Shown one piece after another: positions 19,017-27,243 of a stretch of DNA of 64,000 nucleotides. Position 1 is the first letter of the stretch. Every line of letters starts with the position of its first letter. Under the pieces are notes generated by a model. That model did not search any database. It saw only the letters and a list, made by a program, of their open reading frames with translations, and was not told the DNA's origin. Both the position numbers and the translations under genes were made by a program. Source of the stretch: SKPS01 sp964469215. GTDB lineage: Bacteria > Bacteroidota > Bacteroidia > Bacteroidales > SKPS01. Where the stretch lies: positions 558,001 to 622,000 of the forward strand of contig CAYXYB010000001.1 in the NCBI GenBank assembly GCA_964469215.1. Direction: 5' to 3'.

Positions 19017-19562
19017 TCACAGAAAGAACAGAAATACTCCCTGAACCAGGATGGCAACACCTATCAGAAGTTCAAGAACATTTGGCAATAAAAGAGGTGC
19101 TCGTTTTCTTACGGCGATACCTGTTGCAATACCAGTAATCGAAAAGCAAAACATCATCAGCAGTATTTTTATGATGCTAATCTCTGTTATGAGAACTATA
19201 GCGACACAAAACAAAAAAGTGTCAATACTTAAGGCGATGAAAAGCCATATCATCATTGGCAATTTTCTGATATCGTAAATTCTTTTTGATGGTTTTGTCT
19301 TCCAGCCTCTGATAATAATTTTAAAAGCGACAACTATCATCAGTGCAAGGCCAACCTGCAGAGAAAGGTTATTTGCAAGACCGAGCATGGTGGAACCAAA
19401 GAAGAGACCTGCCGAAATCATAGCAAGGTTAATGATTATGAAAATCAGAATAGTTTTAACCTGATTATTGATGTATCCCCCTTTAAAATACAGGGCTGAA
19501 AATGACAAACTCACCGAGAGATTATTGAAGCAGGCTGATATCAGGATTGCATCAGAAGACAT
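19017..19562 (-). CDS. MntP-like six-helix membrane protein
   Basis: A 181-residue integral membrane protein with six predicted helices in two related halves, the layout of the manganese exporter MntP. The second half keeps the MntP-type motif (ALSIDTFLFCVAI, Asp114) and the ending ELLIGVAILVQG. In the first half the conserved Asp is replaced by Asn (FNNLSVSLSFS, Asn14). The Asp pair is thought to matter for metal export, so activity or substrate may differ. The gene starts 11 bases after the tryptophanase stop and is likely co-transcribed with it, in the position where tnaB (an aromatic amino acid permease) sits in E. coli; this protein does not resemble TnaB. The MntP match is moderate. Confidence 0.6.
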   Translation of the reverse strand: MSSDAILISACFNNLSVSLSFSALYFKGGYINNQVKTILIFIIINLAMISAGLFFGSTMLGLANNLSLQVGLALMIVVAFKIIIRGWKTKPSKRIYDIRKLPMMIWLFIALSIDTFLFCVAIVLITEISIIKILLMMFCFSITGIATGIAVRKRAPLLLPNVLELLIGVAILVQGVFLFFL

Positions 19563-19573
19563 AATAAGTATCT

Positions 19574-20950
19574 TCAGGCTCTTTCAAGTTGAACAGTAAA
19601 GTGTCTCATTATTGGAGCTTCGTAAACAATTCTGAAACCTTTCTTGATCTCTGAACGCCTTTTGTAAACGTTTCCGAGGGCTGTGGCAACGTAAAGCATA
19701 TGATTGTTTGTATACACCCTTCTTGGAATTGTCAGCCTCATAAGTTCGAGTTTTGGATATCTGTTTTCCCGGGTAACAGGGTCCCTGTCAGCCATAAGAG
19801 TGCCGATCTCAACTCCTCTGACACCTCCTTCAAGGTATAATTCTACTGCAAGAGTCTGAGCCTGAAACTGTTCTTTGGGTATATGTGACAGGAATTTTTC
19901 AGCATCAACAAAAATAGCGTGGCCACCAAAAGGCTCCTGTGCAGGCACACCAAATTCTCTGAGTTTTGTTCCCAGAAAGGCAACCTGGCTGATACGGGTG
20001 TTAAGATAATGATAATCGGTGCCTTCATAAAGCCCTTGAGCCACGGCATTCATATCTCTTCCTGACATACCTCCATAGGTGACAAATCCTTCGAAAATTA
20101 TATTGAATACAGATGCTTTTCTATATAACTCAGGATCTCTCATGGCAATGAATCCACCCATATTTACAATAGCATCTTTTTTACAGCTCATAGTCATTCC
20201 ATCAGCATAAGAGAAAATTTCCGACACTATTTCGCGTATTGAATGATTCTGATACTCTTTTTCTCTCTCTTTAATGAAGTAGGCATTTTCAGCGAAGCGA
20301 GCGGAATCGATAATTAGCGGGATACCATATTTTCTTGCCAGCGCACCGGTCTCTCTGATGTTTTCCATTGAAACGGGTTGACCACCTGCAGTATTACAGG
20401 TAATTGTAACAATGATCATCGGAATTTTATCGGCAGGATGAGATTTCAGGACATCTTCCAGAATATTAAGGTCTACATTTCCTTTAAAGGGGTGATAGAC
20501 GCTGGTATCGAATGCCTCCTTGATGGTACAGTCCACTGGGGTAGCTTTTCTGAATTCTATATGACCTTTGGTTGTATCGAAATGAGCATTGCCGGGAATA
20601 ATATCACCCTGTTTTATCATAGCAGAGAACAGCACATTTTCTGCTGCACGACCCTGATGTGTTGGCAACATATATTCAAAACCGGTAATTTCTTTAACAG
20701 CACTTTTCAGGTTAAAATAGGAAGATGCGCCGGCATAACTCTCATCGCCACGCATCATTGCTGCCCATTGCCGGTCAGACATTGCTCCGGTTCCTGAATC
20801 TGTGAGCAGATCAATAAAAACCTGTTCGCTTGTAAGATTAAACAGGTTATAGCCCGCTTTGCTTATCCAGGCCTCTCTTTCTGCTCTTGTTGATGGCTTG
20901 ATCTCCTCAACCATCTTTATCTTGTAACTTTCTGCAAAAGGTAGTTCCAT
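19574..20950 (-). CDS. tnaA: Tryptophanase
   Basis: A PLP-dependent beta-eliminating lyase (458 residues) that splits tryptophan into indole, pyruvate and ammonia in the cytoplasm. The PLP lysine lies in MSCKKDAIV (residues 255-259); THQGRAAEN and IIDSARFAENAYF are family motifs. Tyrosine phenol-lyase is close, but the diagnostic residues favour tryptophanase: Asp125 in FDTTKGH (Thr in phenol-lyase), His450 in RHFTVQL (Phe in phenol-lyase), and VEIG in place of the Arg-containing phenol-lyase segment. The chosen ATG at 20950 starts the usual MELPFAESYKIKMVE N-terminus; the frame is open 15 codons further. Indole is a likely signal molecule. An MntP-like gene follows at 11 bases. Confidence 0.93.
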   Translation of the reverse strand: MELPFAESYKIKMVEEIKPSTRAEREAWISKAGYNLFNLTSEQVFIDLLTDSGTGAMSDRQWAAMMRGDESYAGASSYFNLKSAVKEITGFEYMLPTHQGRAAENVLFSAMIKQGDIIPGNAHFDTTKGHIEFRKATPVDCTIKEAFDTSVYHPFKGNVDLNILEDVLKSHPADKIPMIIVTITCNTAGGQPVSMENIRETGALARKYGIPLIIDSARFAENAYFIKEREKEYQNHSIREIVSEIFSYADGMTMSCKKDAIVNMGGFIAMRDPELYRKASVFNIIFEGFVTYGGMSGRDMNAVAQGLYEGTDYHYLNTRISQVAFLGTKLREFGVPAQEPFGGHAIFVDAEKFLSHIPKEQFQAQTLAVELYLEGGVRGVEIGTLMADRDPVTRENRYPKLELMRLTIPRRVYTNNHMLYVATALGNVYKRRSEIKKGFRIVYEAPIMRHFTVQLERA

Positions 20951-21002
20951 TGAAACGGTTTTTTTAGTGTTTAACTTTAGGAAATGAAAAATCAAAACGA
21001 AA

Positions 21003-21122
21003 TCAGAATGGGAGAGTGCAAAAAAGAAAACCGTCCCGTCGTTTTATATTCAGATACCTCATCGAGGCTGCAATGAACAGGGCAACCATAGCCATTGAAC
21101 CAGTGATGCTGTATTGAAACAT
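21003..21122 (-). CDS. Possible small membrane peptide upstream of tnaA
   Basis: The 313-base gap between tnaA and the alkyltransferase-like gene holds one plausible short frame: 39 codons starting MFQYSITGSMAMVALFIAAS, with a single hydrophobic helix followed by basic residues (RYLNIKRR). It is on the tnaA strand and ends 52 bases before its ATG. It has no tryptophan codon, so it is not an obvious counterpart of the E. coli TnaC leader. Nothing else is recognised in this gap. Real coding status is uncertain. Confidence 0.2.
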   Translation of the reverse strand: MFQYSITGSMAMVALFIAASMRYLNIKRRDGFLFCTLPF

Positions 21123-21263
21123 TTGATTGAGAATTAGAAAATCCCAGACAAATATAATAAGTCTCTGTTAAACCAAAAAATATTTCTGCAACTTTTTAAG
21201 AAGACTTAACATCATTTAATTAAAATGCTCCTGAAGCTTTGTTTATAAGTAACCGGGAAAGAT

Positions 21264-21599
21264 TCAGGGAGCAGGCTCTGTTGCCGGGTCCCAGAATTTC
21301 TTACTGAAATCCACCACTTTATCGTCATGCACATCAACTCCTTCGCTGCATAGAAGCTGTTGCATGAGATCAATATCTCCGAAATGCCTTTTACCTGTAA
21401 GGAAACCATTGCGGTTTACAACCCGGTGGGCAGGGATAATGCAATCATGTTTATGAGAGGCATTCATTGCCCAGCCAACCATCCTGGATGCTTTTGCCGC
21501 GGACAGATATTTTGCAATTGCACCATAAGTTGTTACACGGCCCGCAGGAATGCATTTTACCACGTCATACACCCGGTTAAAGAAATCGTTATCTGACAT
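21264..21599 (-). CDS. Alkyltransferase-like (ATL) protein, MGMT family
   Basis: A 111-residue protein with the DNA-binding half of O6-alkylguanine-DNA alkyltransferase. The helix-turn-helix region (IPAGRVTTYGAIAKYL) and the Asn hinge region (VGWAMNAS) are intact. The active-site motif PCHRV is replaced by PAHRV (Ala57), so it cannot accept an alkyl group. ATL proteins of this kind bind O6-alkylguanine, flip it out and hand the lesion to nucleotide excision repair. It overlaps the end of trmB by 11 bases and is the last gene of the GH3-led operon. Confidence 0.88.
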   Translation of the reverse strand: MSDNDFFNRVYDVVKCIPAGRVTTYGAIAKYLSAAKASRMVGWAMNASHKHDCIIPAHRVVNRNGFLTGKRHFGDIDLMQQLLCSEGVDVHDDKVVDFSKKFWDPATEPAP

Positions 21600-22275
21600 A
21601 ATTGGAACCTGTTTTTCCCAGTAAATATTTTATTGCAGATCCCTGGTCTAGCCATATCTTTTCGTAATAGGTAGTTATTGAATTTGCCAGACCCTTGTAA
21701 TCACTTTTGTGGAGATCATTAACACTAAATATTAAATCGATTTTTTCGGAACGAAAAACATCAAGTGTGTAATCGTAAAGGTTCATATCATCGGTTTTAA
21801 GATGGATTAAACCACTTTCCCCGAGGATATTTTTATATCTGTTTATAAACCAGGGCGATGTCAGGCGCTTTCTTTCTCTTGCCAAACCGGGTTGAGGGTC
21901 AGGAAAGGTAATCCATATCTCCTGAACCTCTCCCGGAGCAAAAAATTGCTCAATGTTTTGTATTTTAGTACGAATAAATGCAACGTTAATAAGCTTTTCT
22001 TCTTCAACGCATTTGCATCCTTTCCATAGCCTTGCACCTTTGATATCTATGCCAATATAATTGCATTCAGGATTTGATCGCGCCATTCCGACAGTATATT
22101 CACCTTTACCGCAACCAAGTTCGATCACCAAAGGGTTGTTGTTTCCAAAATATTCAGACTTCCAAAGCCCTTTCAGGTGAAATGGCTTTTCGTTGATTTC
22201 ATTGAAAGATACCTGAAACAGATGGGGGAATGTTTCGTTTTCTGCAAATCTGGCAAGTTTTTTCTTCTTACTCAT
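21589..22275 (-). CDS. trmB: tRNA (guanine-N7)-methyltransferase
   Basis: A 228-residue SAM-dependent methyltransferase that makes m7G46 in the variable loop of tRNA. The SAM site is LVIELGCGKGEYTVGMA (near residue 50), followed by NYIGIDIKGARLWKG, the catalytic-region motif EIWITFPDPQPG and the C-terminal RLTSPWFINRY. Length and motif order match the family. It lies 59 bases after the HU/SPOR gene and overlaps the ATL gene by 11 bases, so the two are probably translationally coupled. Confidence 0.95.
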   Translation of the reverse strand: MSKKKKLARFAENETFPHLFQVSFNEINEKPFHLKGLWKSEYFGNNNPLVIELGCGKGEYTVGMARSNPECNYIGIDIKGARLWKGCKCVEEEKLINVAFIRTKIQNIEQFFAPGEVQEIWITFPDPQPGLARERKRLTSPWFINRYKNILGESGLIHLKTDDMNLYDYTLDVFRSEKIDLIFSVNDLHKSDYKGLANSITTYYEKIWLDQGSAIKYLLGKTGSNYVR

Positions 22276-22334
22276 TGCTTATAAAGAAGCAGATGGTTTA
22301 AGATTGATGTTGAGTAGTGGAGATCAATATCAGT

Positions 22335-23420
22335 TTAATGTTTGCTTATCCAGGCGTTTTTGAGTTTGTTTTCAGATTTGGCTTTATTCAGAACTTTCCA
22401 GGCCTCTTCGTTAGAACTGTAGAATCCTGCAACTACCCTGAGAAGGCCTGATGATGTTTTGCCATTGATGGCAGCTTGGGTGAATCCTTCAGCGATCAGC
22501 TTTTCAACCATTCTTTCCGCATTGGCTTTATCTCCGAAACATCCTGCAACTATTATATGTTTGTCATCCTGAGCGGAGTTTAATTCTGTCTTTTCAGGTA
22601 TTTTCGATGAGATTTCGTTTGGAACTTCTTCAGTAACTACCACGCTTGATTCTTCAGGTAATGTCAATGTATCTTCGTGATCTATCGCTGGAATTTCCTT
22701 TACTGAAGGTTGTTCAACTGGTGATTCAGGTGCAGGAGTCTGGTCCGAAGATGAAATCAGAGAGGTGATTTTATCACCTGCAATACGGATATATTCGGTT
22801 GCCAAATCCCGGAAAATATATGCAATGGTGGCACCTGCGGTAAGAAGAATTACAAGAAAGATAAGCCAGATGTATTTCCGTTTACGTGGTTTTGGTTCAG
22901 GTTGATTGATTACTATCAGAGCTTCATCTTCAGTTTCTTTAACAACATCTTTTTTGTGAGAGGAATCTGTGGATTCAGGTGTAATTTCGGGTTGTTCGTC
23001 AGAGACCTCATGGGCAAAAGCTGAGATAAGACCAAATGAAGCAGGGTCGAAACTATGTGTTGTATCGAGGTTAAACATCATCACATTCTGATCACCGCTT
23101 TGAAAGAAAAACTTACCCAATCCATCAATAAACACCTCGTTGTGGGTTTGCAGTTTACCTGTAATGTCATCAACAAACTTCTTAATAACTTCGTTTCCCT
23201 GTGTTATTGAAACCGATTCTTTTTCTGCCACAAACTTAGCCAGAACATAATCATTGGCTTTAACAGACGGATTGAAATTCAGGATTTTGGCAGGAGGGGT
23301 TAGTTTACCTTTCTTTGAAACAGTAACATCTCCGGGAGTGACATAGAATTCGCCAAATCCCGGCAGAATGACAGCGTCACGATTGTACAGCAATTCGATA
23401 AGATATTGTGCAATTTTCAT
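22335..23420 (-). CDS. HU-CCDC81 / transmembrane / SPOR protein
   Basis: A 361-residue membrane protein of unusual design. Residues 1-130 hold two HU-like (HU-CCDC81) modules: IAQYLIELLYNRDAVILPGF... and EVIKKFVDDITGKLQTHNEV. Residues 150-180 are charged, 183-203 are one transmembrane helix (YIWLIFLVILLTAGATIAYIF), 215-280 are a Glu/Ser/Pro-rich linker, and about 285-360 form a SPOR domain (HIIVAGCFGDKANAERMVEK ... KNAWISKH). The expected topology is a cytoplasmic HU part and a periplasmic SPOR part that binds denuded peptidoglycan, which could link the nucleoid or cytoplasm to the division site. That link is inference. It sits 18 bases after kdsB. Confidence 0.85.
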   Translation of the reverse strand: MKIAQYLIELLYNRDAVILPGFGEFYVTPGDVTVSKKGKLTPPAKILNFNPSVKANDYVLAKFVAEKESVSITQGNEVIKKFVDDITGKLQTHNEVFIDGLGKFFFQSGDQNVMMFNLDTTHSFDPASFGLISAFAHEVSDEQPEITPESTDSSHKKDVVKETEDEALIVINQPEPKPRKRKYIWLIFLVILLTAGATIAYIFRDLATEYIRIAGDKITSLISSSDQTPAPESPVEQPSVKEIPAIDHEDTLTLPEESSVVVTEEVPNEISSKIPEKTELNSAQDDKHIIVAGCFGDKANAERMVEKLIAEGFTQAAINGKTSSGLLRVVAGFYSSNEEAWKVLNKAKSENKLKNAWISKH

Positions 23421-23438
23421 GATTGGGAATATTTTGAT

Positions 23439-24230
23439 TTATTTTATTCGTTGGTTTGTTCCGGCCTGTTCATTTCTTAATATTAATTCAGAAATTTTAT
23501 GCAGATCTTCCATCGTATCAATACTATATGACAAATGCGAGGAGATCCCGGCGAGTATTTGGTAACCGTTTTCAAGCCATCTGAGTTGTTCAAGTGATTC
23601 GGCAGTTTCGCATGGTGTTGGTTCCAGTCTTGCGATTTCGAGAAGAGTGTTTCGTCTGAATCCGTAAATACCTATATGATGATAAAAGGTAAAATGATTC
23701 GAAGTTTGAGCGTCTGATCCGGTTCTGATATAAGGAATTGGTAATCTGGAGAAGTAAAGAGCATGGTTGCTTTTTGCTAATACAACCTTGATGATGTTGG
23801 GGTTTGGCAGATCGGCTTGGTCTGTCACAGGCCTTACAAGAGTTGCGATTTTCGTGTTCTGATCTAAAAAAAGACCAGCCAGTATATCTATCTGGTCAGG
23901 ATCAATCAAAGGCTCATCGCCCTGTATGTTTATTATTATCTCAAAACCGGAATATTGTTCTGAAGAGGCGACTTCAGCGCAGCGTTCTGTTCCTGACCTG
24001 TGTGAAGGTGATGTTATCACAGCATTTCCGCCGAAGGAAATAACGTGGTTATAAATACCTGAGTCGTCGGTTGCTACTACTATCTGATCCGGAAACCTGG
24101 CCTTAACAGCCTGTTCGTAAACACGTTGTATCATACTTTTACCCACAATGTCAGCTAATGGTTTGCCCGGAAATCTTGAGGATGCAAAGCGGGCAGGAAT
24201 TACTCCAAGGATTTTTTTGTTATCTGTCAT
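23439..24230 (-). CDS. kdsB: 3-deoxy-manno-octulosonate cytidylyltransferase
   Basis: Activates Kdo with CTP to CMP-Kdo for the LPS inner core. The 263 residues start with the nucleotidyltransferase signature VIPARFASSRFPGKPLADI, then SMIQRVYEQA, VVATDDSGIY, TSPSHRSGTERCAEVA, IINIQGDEPLIDP and the C-terminal CETAESLEQLRWLENGY. All expected motifs are present. The ATG overlaps the stop of the deoxynucleoside kinase gene by four bases (ATGA), which implies translational coupling. Confidence 0.96.
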   Translation of the reverse strand: MTDNKKILGVIPARFASSRFPGKPLADIVGKSMIQRVYEQAVKARFPDQIVVATDDSGIYNHVISFGGNAVITSPSHRSGTERCAEVASSEQYSGFEIIINIQGDEPLIDPDQIDILAGLFLDQNTKIATLVRPVTDQADLPNPNIIKVVLAKSNHALYFSRLPIPYIRTGSDAQTSNHFTFYHHIGIYGFRRNTLLEIARLEPTPCETAESLEQLRWLENGYQILAGISSHLSYSIDTMEDLHKISELILRNEQAGTNQRIK

Positions 24231-24859
24231 GATTCAAACAATCCGAACAGTGTTGTTTGTGTTTTTTCTATAACCAAACCTAGATCTTCCGGTTTGCCGG
24301 GAAAGTCGAGATGGTCTATTTCAAATATTATTTTCTTTCCGCTTTCATATTCTTCAATCCATTTTTCGTATTTTTCGTTCAGGCTTTTCAGGTAGTCTAT
24401 CCTTATAGAATTTTCGTATTCCCTTCCTCTGTTCTGGATCTGACGAACAAGAGTCGGTACACTTGCTCTCAGGTAGATTAGAAGATCTGGAGGTTGGATG
24501 AATCGGTTTACAAGGTCGAAAAGGGCACGATAGTTATCATAATCCTGGGTGCGCATAAGTCCCATTTCATGAAGGTTTGGCGCAAAGATAAAGGCATCCT
24601 CATAGATGGTTCTGTCCTGAATAATACTTTTCTTACCATTTCTGATCTCAATAATATGGTTAAACCGTTGTGTAAGAAAGTATATCTGTAGGTTGAATGA
24701 CCATCTGCGCATGTCTTCGTAGAAGTTTTCCAAATATGGGTTATTATCCACATCTTCATAATGAGGCTCCCATTTGAAGTGTTTGGCAAGGAGGCGTGTA
24801 AGTGTTGTCTTTCCGGAACCTATATTACCGGCAACTGCAATATGTAAAGGTTTATTCAT
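24227..24859 (-). CDS. Deoxynucleoside kinase
   Basis: A 210-residue kinase of the dGK/dCK/TK2 family that phosphorylates deoxynucleosides for salvage. Walker A is GNIGSGKTTL (Lys17). The DRS-type motif is QDRTIYEDAFIFA, and the lid segment is RIQNRGREYE-like (RQIQNRGREYENSIRIDYL). Substrate choice cannot be read with certainty; Bacteroidetes homologues are usually called deoxyadenosine/deoxyguanosine kinases. It is coupled on both sides by four-base ATGA overlaps, to the propeller-like gene upstream and kdsB downstream. Confidence 0.9.
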   Translation of the reverse strand: MNKPLHIAVAGNIGSGKTTLTRLLAKHFKWEPHYEDVDNNPYLENFYEDMRRWSFNLQIYFLTQRFNHIIEIRNGKKSIIQDRTIYEDAFIFAPNLHEMGLMRTQDYDNYRALFDLVNRFIQPPDLLIYLRASVPTLVRQIQNRGREYENSIRIDYLKSLNEKYEKWIEEYESGKKIIFEIDHLDFPGKPEDLGLVIEKTQTTLFGLFES

Positions 24860-25671
24860 GGATTTGTATTAATTGAATAAATTGATATAGTGTCTGAATG
24901 ATGTATGTACAGATTATTTACCTGTAAGGCTGCACTTAGTGGATTATTGACCGGCAAAGGTATGGAGTTCTGCAGAAAGGTTTTTGTATCATAGGCAATA
25001 AGATCATTGTTTTTTACATACAAAACCCTGCTGGCAGCTATTTGAAATCTGCCTATATCCTCAAGAGGGAGTTTTATAATAAAATTAGCATATCTGTCGA
25101 AAATAAAGATACCCTGACGCGGTATGGAGATATAAATCATAAAGTCGAGTTCTCTTATCATAGCAGGATTTGATCCGGCAGGCATTATTTGATCAAGGCC
25201 TCCACTGCGTTGATCAATTACGCCATTGTTATTGATCCTTAGAATTTCGTTGAGAGACATATCATATACCCATATTCCATTATCCCATGAATTACATACA
25301 GTGGCAGGGGATAGTATTCCAATATTCATTAGTGATAAAGGTTCTCCAAGCAATGAGAGTTTGCTGTCGAGTCTGATAATTTCACCGTAAGTTTTGCTGA
25401 ACAGGAGTATTTTTAGTGGATCAGAAGGGTCGGTATCGTCGAATCTGTCGAACCTTTTGAAAGTAAACTCACCAATAAGACTTCCTGTTGCGTTGTATTT
25501 TTTAATGGTATTGCTAAAAACGGAATAGAAGTTTCCCAGGTTATCGGTGGTAATATAATCGGCTTTTATGTTGATATGAATCACATTATTATCTGCAGGA
25601 ATGATGATTCCTGCGAACAGCAGCAGCCAAAGGCATGCTTTAATCAATAAGAGCAAGAATCTCTTCCGCAT
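24856..25671 (-). CDS. Secreted beta-propeller-like protein of unknown function
   Basis: A protein of about 271 residues with a hydrophobic N-terminus (residues 4-22) that is a signal peptide or anchor. The rest consists of repeated four-strand-like units with NHL/propeller character: ADYITTDNLGNFYSVFSNTI, DSKLSLLGEPLSL, WDNGIWVYDMSLNEILRIN, IYISIPRQGIFIFDRYANFI and NDLIAYDTKTF. No catalytic motif is seen. The ATG at 25671 overlaps the end of the GH3 gene by 32 bases; an alternative ATG at 25683 overlaps by 44. Its conserved-looking place between GH3 and a nucleoside kinase gives no clear role. Confidence 0.75.
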   Translation of the reverse strand: MRKRFLLLLIKACLWLLLFAGIIIPADNNVIHINIKADYITTDNLGNFYSVFSNTIKKYNATGSLIGEFTFKRFDRFDDTDPSDPLKILLFSKTYGEIIRLDSKLSLLGEPLSLMNIGILSPATVCNSWDNGIWVYDMSLNEILRINNNGVIDQRSGGLDQIMPAGSNPAMIRELDFMIYISIPRQGIFIFDRYANFIIKLPLEDIGRFQIAASRVLYVKNNDLIAYDTKTFLQNSIPLPVNNPLSAALQVNNLYIHHSDTISIYSINTNP

Positions 25672-27148
25672 AAATTCGGTCATTACTTAAACGGGGAACC
25701 TTGTTTTGCCCACCAAGTCGCCCTTTTGATTTCAGCCACCGATAAAATGTTCCCGGAGGTAAAATTACGATTTGTGGATGGGATAGAACAAGATCTTTAT
25801 ACCTTTTTGCTTCATAATCGGAGTTAAGTGATTTAAGGGAGTTATCAAGTATTTCCATGAAATAGTTGATGTTACCGGGTGCTTTTTCAAATTCTATAAG
25901 CCATTGATGAGAGCCTGCATCACTGCCGTTCAGGTATACAGGTGCAGCAGTGAATTCATTGACTATTGCATGAGTTTTTCTGCTGGCCTTGTCAATAGCT
26001 TTTTCAGCATTTTCAACCATTAACTCTTCTCCAAAAGCATTTATAAAGCTTTTTGTCCGGCCAACGATTTTAATACGGAATGGGCTTAGTGAGGAAAAGG
26101 TTATAACATCTCCAATAAGGTATCGCCATAATCCTGAATTGGTGCTGATAACCATTGCATAAGCAGTGTTCAGTTCCACCTGGTCAAGCAGTAATGTCTG
26201 CGGGTTATTGGAGTTAACTTCTTCAATTCTGATAAATTCAAAGAAGATTCCGTAATCGAGCATCAGAAGCATATCATCTGCATTGTTTCTATCCTGAATT
26301 CCGAAGAATCCTTCTGAGGCATTGTATGTTTCAATATAGTTTAGGCTGGGAGGGCATATTGCCCGATATTTCTCTTTATATGGAGAGAAGTTAACACCAC
26401 CATGGGTAAATAGCTCGAGGTTTGGCCAAATCTGGCCAATATTGTTTATCCCGTTTATCTCAAGTATACGTTTGAGCAGAAGTAACATCCAACTGGGCAC
26501 TCCAGAGATCACTGTTACGTTTTCCTGGCTTGTTATTTCAGCTATCCTGTTGAGTTTATCCTCCCAATCGTTCATCAATGCTGTTGAAAGATCGGGCGTT
26601 CTGATGAGCTCAAACCAAAAAGGGAGGTTTTGCATAATAACGGCAGAAACATCACCATGATAGGGAGCCGGTTTATCCGGATCGTAATCATGTGTCCCGC
26701 CTAAACCAAGAGTCTTGCCGTCAAAAATATGAGTGTCTGGATTGTTATTGCAATATATTGAAAGAAGATCTTTGCCTCCTTTGAAATGGCACTCCTCCAG
26801 AGCCTCTGCACTCACCGGGATATATTTACTTTTTTCACCTGTCGTTCCGCTTGATTTGGCAAACCATTTTATGTTGCTGGGCCATAGCAGGTTTTTCTCC
26901 CCTCTCCTTAATCTTTCAACGTATGGCTTAATATCCGAATATTCTTGTAATGGGACACGACTGCGGAACTCGTTTGGATTTTCAATGGAAACATAGCCGT
27001 ATGTTTTCCCCCATTCTGTATCAGAAGCCTTGCTTATTAGTTTCCTGAACCACTCCATCTGCACCTCGACAGGATATTTCAGAAACAGATCAATCTGATG
27101 GATCCTTTTCTTCATGAACCATGAAATAACGGAATTTATGATAGGCAT
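25640..27148 (-). CDS. GH3-family acyl-adenylate-forming enzyme
   Basis: A 502-residue homologue of plant GH3 (JAR1-type) amido synthetases, which adenylate carboxylates and couple them to amino acids; the bacterial substrate is unknown. The three ATP/AMP motifs are visible: SSGTTGEKSKYIPVS (from residue 99), YNASEGFFGIQ, and LWRYLIGDVITF. The C-terminal domain contains GRTKSFINAFGEELMVENAEKAI. The start at 27148 (MPIINSVISWFMKKRIHQI) fits bacterial family members and lies just below a TAnnTTTG box; the in-frame ATG at 27199 lies upstream of that box. It is the first gene of a seven-gene operon. Confidence 0.9.
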   Translation of the reverse strand: MPIINSVISWFMKKRIHQIDLFLKYPVEVQMEWFRKLISKASDTEWGKTYGYVSIENPNEFRSRVPLQEYSDIKPYVERLRRGEKNLLWPSNIKWFAKSSGTTGEKSKYIPVSAEALEECHFKGGKDLLSIYCNNNPDTHIFDGKTLGLGGTHDYDPDKPAPYHGDVSAVIMQNLPFWFELIRTPDLSTALMNDWEDKLNRIAEITSQENVTVISGVPSWMLLLLKRILEINGINNIGQIWPNLELFTHGGVNFSPYKEKYRAICPPSLNYIETYNASEGFFGIQDRNNADDMLLMLDYGIFFEFIRIEEVNSNNPQTLLLDQVELNTAYAMVISTNSGLWRYLIGDVITFSSLSPFRIKIVGRTKSFINAFGEELMVENAEKAIDKASRKTHAIVNEFTAAPVYLNGSDAGSHQWLIEFEKAPGNINYFMEILDNSLKSLNSDYEAKRYKDLVLSHPQIVILPPGTFYRWLKSKGRLGGQNKVPRLSNDRIYAEEILALID

Positions 27149-27166
27149 ATCAGGATAAGGTTTGAG

Positions 27167-27174
27167 CAAATATA
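27167..27174 (-). promoter_or_regulatory. -7 promoter box (TATATTTG) of the GH3-led operon
   Basis: Reads TATATTTG on the minus strand, 19 bases before the GH3 ATG at 27148. It supports that start and marks the likely promoter for the seven-gene operon. The -33 element is not obvious. Confidence 0.5.
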
Positions 27175-27243
27175 GCAAACTTTTCTGTTTTAACATCATA
27201 TTGGATATAGAGTTTTGTAATTTTGCTTTAAATATTTGTATTT

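Noticed and set aside
19574..20950. Tyrosine phenol-lyase as the identity of this gene
   Set aside because: Asp125, His450 and the VEIG segment match tryptophanase, not phenol-lyase, at the positions that tell the two apart.
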